A stretch of 6,476 nt of DNA from Acidobacteriota bacterium (GTDB taxonomy: Bacteria; Acidobacteriota; UBA6911; RPQK01; JAPXNP01): positions 1 to 6,476 of the forward strand of contig JAUWTT010000240.1 in the NCBI GenBank assembly GCA_030614585.1, in the 5' to 3' direction. Positions 4,145 to 6,476 of the stretch are shown piece by piece. The notes beneath the pieces were generated by a model, which searched no databases, was not told the DNA's origin, and worked only from the letters and a program-made list of their open reading frames with translations. Every line of letters starts with the position of its first letter. The stretch's first letter is position 1. The position numbers and the translations under genes are program-made.

Positions 4145-6476
4145 CTAGAACAGGAACTTGATACCGATCTGAATCTCGCGGGCGTCGAAGGTCTGGGATG
4201 ATCTACCGAACAGACCATTTTCGATCCGGGGCTCGGGCTGCCAGAAGTTCGCCCTGTTGAGGATATTGAAGAACTCAAATCTCAACTGAAGTCTCGAATC
4301 TTCGCTGATCTGCGGAATCATGAAGTCCTTGAAAAGCGAGAAATCGAGATTGACGAATCCAGGACCATCGTAAGTGTTCCGTCCCAGATTCCCGAGCGTT
4401 CCCGGTTCAGGCGTTCCGAAGTAATCCAACCTCTCCTCCGTGGTATCTCCAGGGAAATTGAAGATTCCGTTGTCCGGATTCACATAGTCGTGTCGGTCGG
4501 TCTGTATGTAGTTCCCGACTGCAGGAGTGTTCGGACGGTCGTTGTTGTTTCCGTCCGCGTTGAAGTCGCCCCCTCGCGGAAAGGACAAACCGATGTACGG
4601 AGTAAACGGCTGCCCTGTCTGAGCCGAGAAAATGGTGTTGACCTGCCAACCTCCGAGGACGCCCCTGACAACCGCGTTGTCAGCGTCCCTGAGAAAAGGC
4701 ACATCCCACACACCACTGAAGACGAACCGCTGTCGAGCGTCGAAGATCGCTCTCCCGTAATCCTGCCCGACCTGGAACCAGTCCGTAGAATAGCCCTCTT
4801 GAGCACGGCCCGAGCTGGTCGCACCGCTGTGCCAGGTGGATCGAGTATCTGTGACCTTGGACCAGGTGTAGTTTGCGTTGATAGCGACGCCGCTGCCATA
4901 CCTCTTGGTGAATGTTGCTTGCAGCGCATGGTAATTGCTGTTGACCGCGTTCTGCCAGAAGCGCAAGGTCCCCTCATCAGGATTCAACCTATTGAAATTT
5001 TCGTCACCCGCAAACTCACCCTCAAAGGGACTCGGCCAACCCAGACGATCCCCCGGAAAGCGATTGGGGTTCTCGGCCCGGATGAGCTTCCGACCCAAAT
5101 TACCAACGTAGTTGACCTCGATCACCGCATCCCGGACGATTTCTCGCTGGACACCGACAAAGTAGCTCATGGAATAAGGATCGCGGATCCCGGGATCCGG
5201 AATGCCACTAAGAAAAGCCTGATTATCGTTGGTCGGCTCGTAGGCAATGATGTTACCCATCATCAACTGGGCACCCGGGTTATTGTTGGGCCCATCGATT
5301 TGAACTGCGCTTCCGTCCTGAGGCCCGTAAAGGATCACCGCGTTGTCGCGGCCACACACATCACAGACAAGATTGAATGAGTAGAACGGTTTATTCCACC
5401 GGGAATTGGCAAGCGGGTTAAAGATCCCACTCTGATAAGCGATTCCAAAGCCTCCCCGAAACGCCATCTTGCCATCGCTAAAGGGATCCCAGGCGAAGCC
5501 GAACCGAGGGGCGAAGTTGTTCCAGTCGTCAGGCGACAGACTGTCCACAGGGCCGATGAATTCGCCCAAACGGACTCTCTCGACGAAGTTGGTTCCTACC
5601 GGCATGTCGTAAGCAGTTGCCCGACCCTGTACCTCGGTCAACCGGCTGAACCAATCCCATCGGACACCCAGATTCACAGTCAGGTTCGGAGACACTTTCC
5701 AGTCGTCGTTGAAGAAAAGACCGACTGTGGTTCCTCTCCAACCCCGCTCACTACTTTGAAGAAAATTATCCGTACCGTTGTCAAGGTCCGGATGTACCCC
5801 GGCAACCTGGTAGTAGGGATCGTCAAGAGCGATATACACCAAGTCATAGAAGTAGGTGCTGGGGCGAGCAACGTTGAACTCACTGTTCTCCTGATTACGA
5901 CGGACCTCTCCACCGATCTTGAATCCATGGTCACCCATATTGAGACTCATCGTATCAGCCCAGCTGTAGATGTTCTCGTGAAAGAACTGAGGGTAGCCGT
6001 TGTAAGAGCCAAAGGTACTGGCAACGCCGACTCCCGAGCCTGCATCATAGATAAAAGGCACTCCAGGGTCACCGGCAAGGATATCTGTCACGTTTCGAGT
6101 GAAACCTGTGCGCGCCTCATTGACCATCACGGGAGAGAAAACGTGCGTCCAGCTGATAGCAATAAGAGTATTCCCAGACTCAACAGGGGAACTGAAGGCC
6201 GGTCTCGGATCGGGTACCTGAAAACCGGTCAGTTTATTGTAATAGAAACGCCCGAAGATCCGGTCATTCTGACCAAACTCGTGGTCGAGGCGAATACTCC
6301 CACCATTCGAGTCCTGCGAATCCGGCGTGAAGAAAGAGGTTTCTCCGATCATGGCAGCATCCGCAGAGAGCGCACCTGCCGGAGATCCGAACAATCCATT
6401 CAGAGCCGCATCCACGCTTGCCTGATCAGAGTTCTCACTATGCCCGAAATCCACCAGGTACTCACCCACGGTCGAA
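4145..6476 (-). CDS. Oar-like TonB-dependent outer-membrane receptor, beta-barrel part (5' end beyond window)
   Basis: The reading frame is open to the right edge, so 776 C-terminal residues are visible and the true start lies outside; the GTG at 6469-6467 is internal, since in-frame codons precede it. Signs of the acidobacterial Oar/carboxypeptidase-regulatory-like receptor family are the early SIRLDHEFGQNDRIFGRF strand (about 6270-6320), alternating aromatic barrel strands throughout, the conserved DPYSMSYFVGVQREI region near 5150-5195, ANYTWSK, GVWDVPF, GGWQVNTIFSAQTGQPFTP, and the ending RFEFFNILNRANFWQPEP plus IQIGIKFLF with a terminal Phe, the usual signal for barrel assembly by BAM. 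Full-length relatives run to about 1000-1200 residues, so a signal peptide, the regulatory-like domain and the TonB plug are expected upstream. The role is TonB-coupled uptake of large or scarce substrates, or surface attachment; the ligand is unknown. An EF-hand-like DFNADGNNND loop lies at 4538-4567 and a lone CDVC pair at 5354-5365. The gene is convergent with the TPR-sulfatase gene and ends at the shared terminator. Confidence 0.93.
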   Translation of the reverse strand, partial: STVGEYLVDFGHSENSDQASVDAALNGLFGSPAGALSADAAMIGETSFFTPDSQDSNGGSIRLDHEFGQNDRIFGRFYYNKLTGFQVPDPRPAFSSPVESGNTLIAISWTHVFSPVMVNEARTGFTRNVTDILAGDPGVPFIYDAGSGVGVASTFGSYNGYPQFFHENIYSWADTMSLNMGDHGFKIGGEVRRNQENSEFNVARPSTYFYDLVYIALDDPYYQVAGVHPDLDNGTDNFLQSSERGWRGTTVGLFFNDDWKVSPNLTVNLGVRWDWFSRLTEVQGRATAYDMPVGTNFVERVRLGEFIGPVDSLSPDDWNNFAPRFGFAWDPFSDGKMAFRGGFGIAYQSGIFNPLANSRWNKPFYSFNLVCDVCGRDNAVILYGPQDGSAVQIDGPNNNPGAQLMMGNIIAYEPTNDNQAFLSGIPDPGIRDPYSMSYFVGVQREIVRDAVIEVNYVGNLGRKLIRAENPNRFPGDRLGWPSPFEGEFAGDENFNRLNPDEGTLRFWQNAVNSNYHALQATFTKRYGSGVAINANYTWSKVTDTRSTWHSGATSSGRAQEGYSTDWFQVGQDYGRAIFDARQRFVFSGVWDVPFLRDADNAVVRGVLGGWQVNTIFSAQTGQPFTPYIGLSFPRGGDFNADGNNNDRPNTPAVGNYIQTDRHDYVNPDNGIFNFPGDTTEERLDYFGTPEPGTLGNLGRNTYDGPGFVNLDFSLFKDFMIPQISEDSRLQLRFEFFNILNRANFWQPEPRIENGLFGRSSQTFDAREIQIGIKFLF

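Noticed and set aside
5184..5199. A 16-bp perfect palindrome, CGGATCCCGGGATCCG, considered as an operator or recombination site
   Set aside because: It lies inside the receptor coding sequence and encodes the PDPGIRDP stretch of a conserved motif region, so the near-repeat of Asp-Pro codons explains it.
4490..5380. A 296-codon open frame on the plus strand, antisense to the receptor gene
   Set aside because: The opposite strand encodes clear receptor-family sequence across the whole stretch. The antisense translation shows no recognisable domain, has low-complexity Val/Arg/Pro character, and its length is a by-product of the codon pattern of the real gene.
6467..6469. GTG considered as the start codon of the receptor gene
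   Set aside because: In-frame codons continue upstream to the window edge without a stop. The visible protein also lacks the signal peptide and plug that a receptor of this family must have.

Overview
The window looks like a piece of a Gram-negative, two-membrane bacterium, most likely an acidobacterium or a close environmental relative. The evidence is an Oar-type TonB-dependent outer-membrane receptor, an exported sulfatase-fold protein fused to tetratricopeptide repeats, and an MsbA-type ABC exporter; the first two gene types are heavily expanded in Acidobacteriota. The taxonomic call is inference, because no rRNA or other phylogenetic marker is present. By eye, base composition is moderate and even across the window, with no obvious foreign island.

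Layout: positions 1-56 are the tail of an upstream region with no complete gene. Positions 57-1811 (+) encode a full-length half-size ABC exporter with all nucleotide-binding motifs intact. Immediately after its stop codon, and including the last base of that stop, lies an 82-bp imperfect inverted repeat (1811-1892) built almost entirely of 7-bp units, the most unusual non-coding structure here. About 35 bp further on, a perfect TATAAT box (1926-1931) sits exactly where a leaderless transcript starting at the ATG of the next gene would need it. Positions 1938-4088 (+) encode an exported protein with a sulfatase/alkaline-phosphatase-superfamily domain followed by about seven TPRs. Its active-site motif carries Thr and His where a true sulfatase has Cys/Ser and Arg, so it is probably not a formylglycine-dependent sulfatase. 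A strong hairpin with T-tracts on both sides (4089-4117) separates this gene from the convergent gene at 4145-6476 (-). That gene is the C-terminal ~776 residues of an Oar-like TonB-dependent receptor whose signal peptide, carboxypeptidase-regulatory-like domain and plug lie beyond the right edge.

All three proteins are predicted to act in the cell envelope: inner-membrane export, periplasmic or surface hydrolase/transferase, and outer-membrane uptake or surface protein. The first two genes are co-directional but separated by a repeat and a probable own promoter, so a simple operon is not strongly supported. The third is a separate transcription unit. Nothing proves that the three work together. 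I do not see a clear undescribed multi-gene system; the leads most worth following are the heptamer inverted repeat and the Thr-type active site of the TPR-sulfatase.
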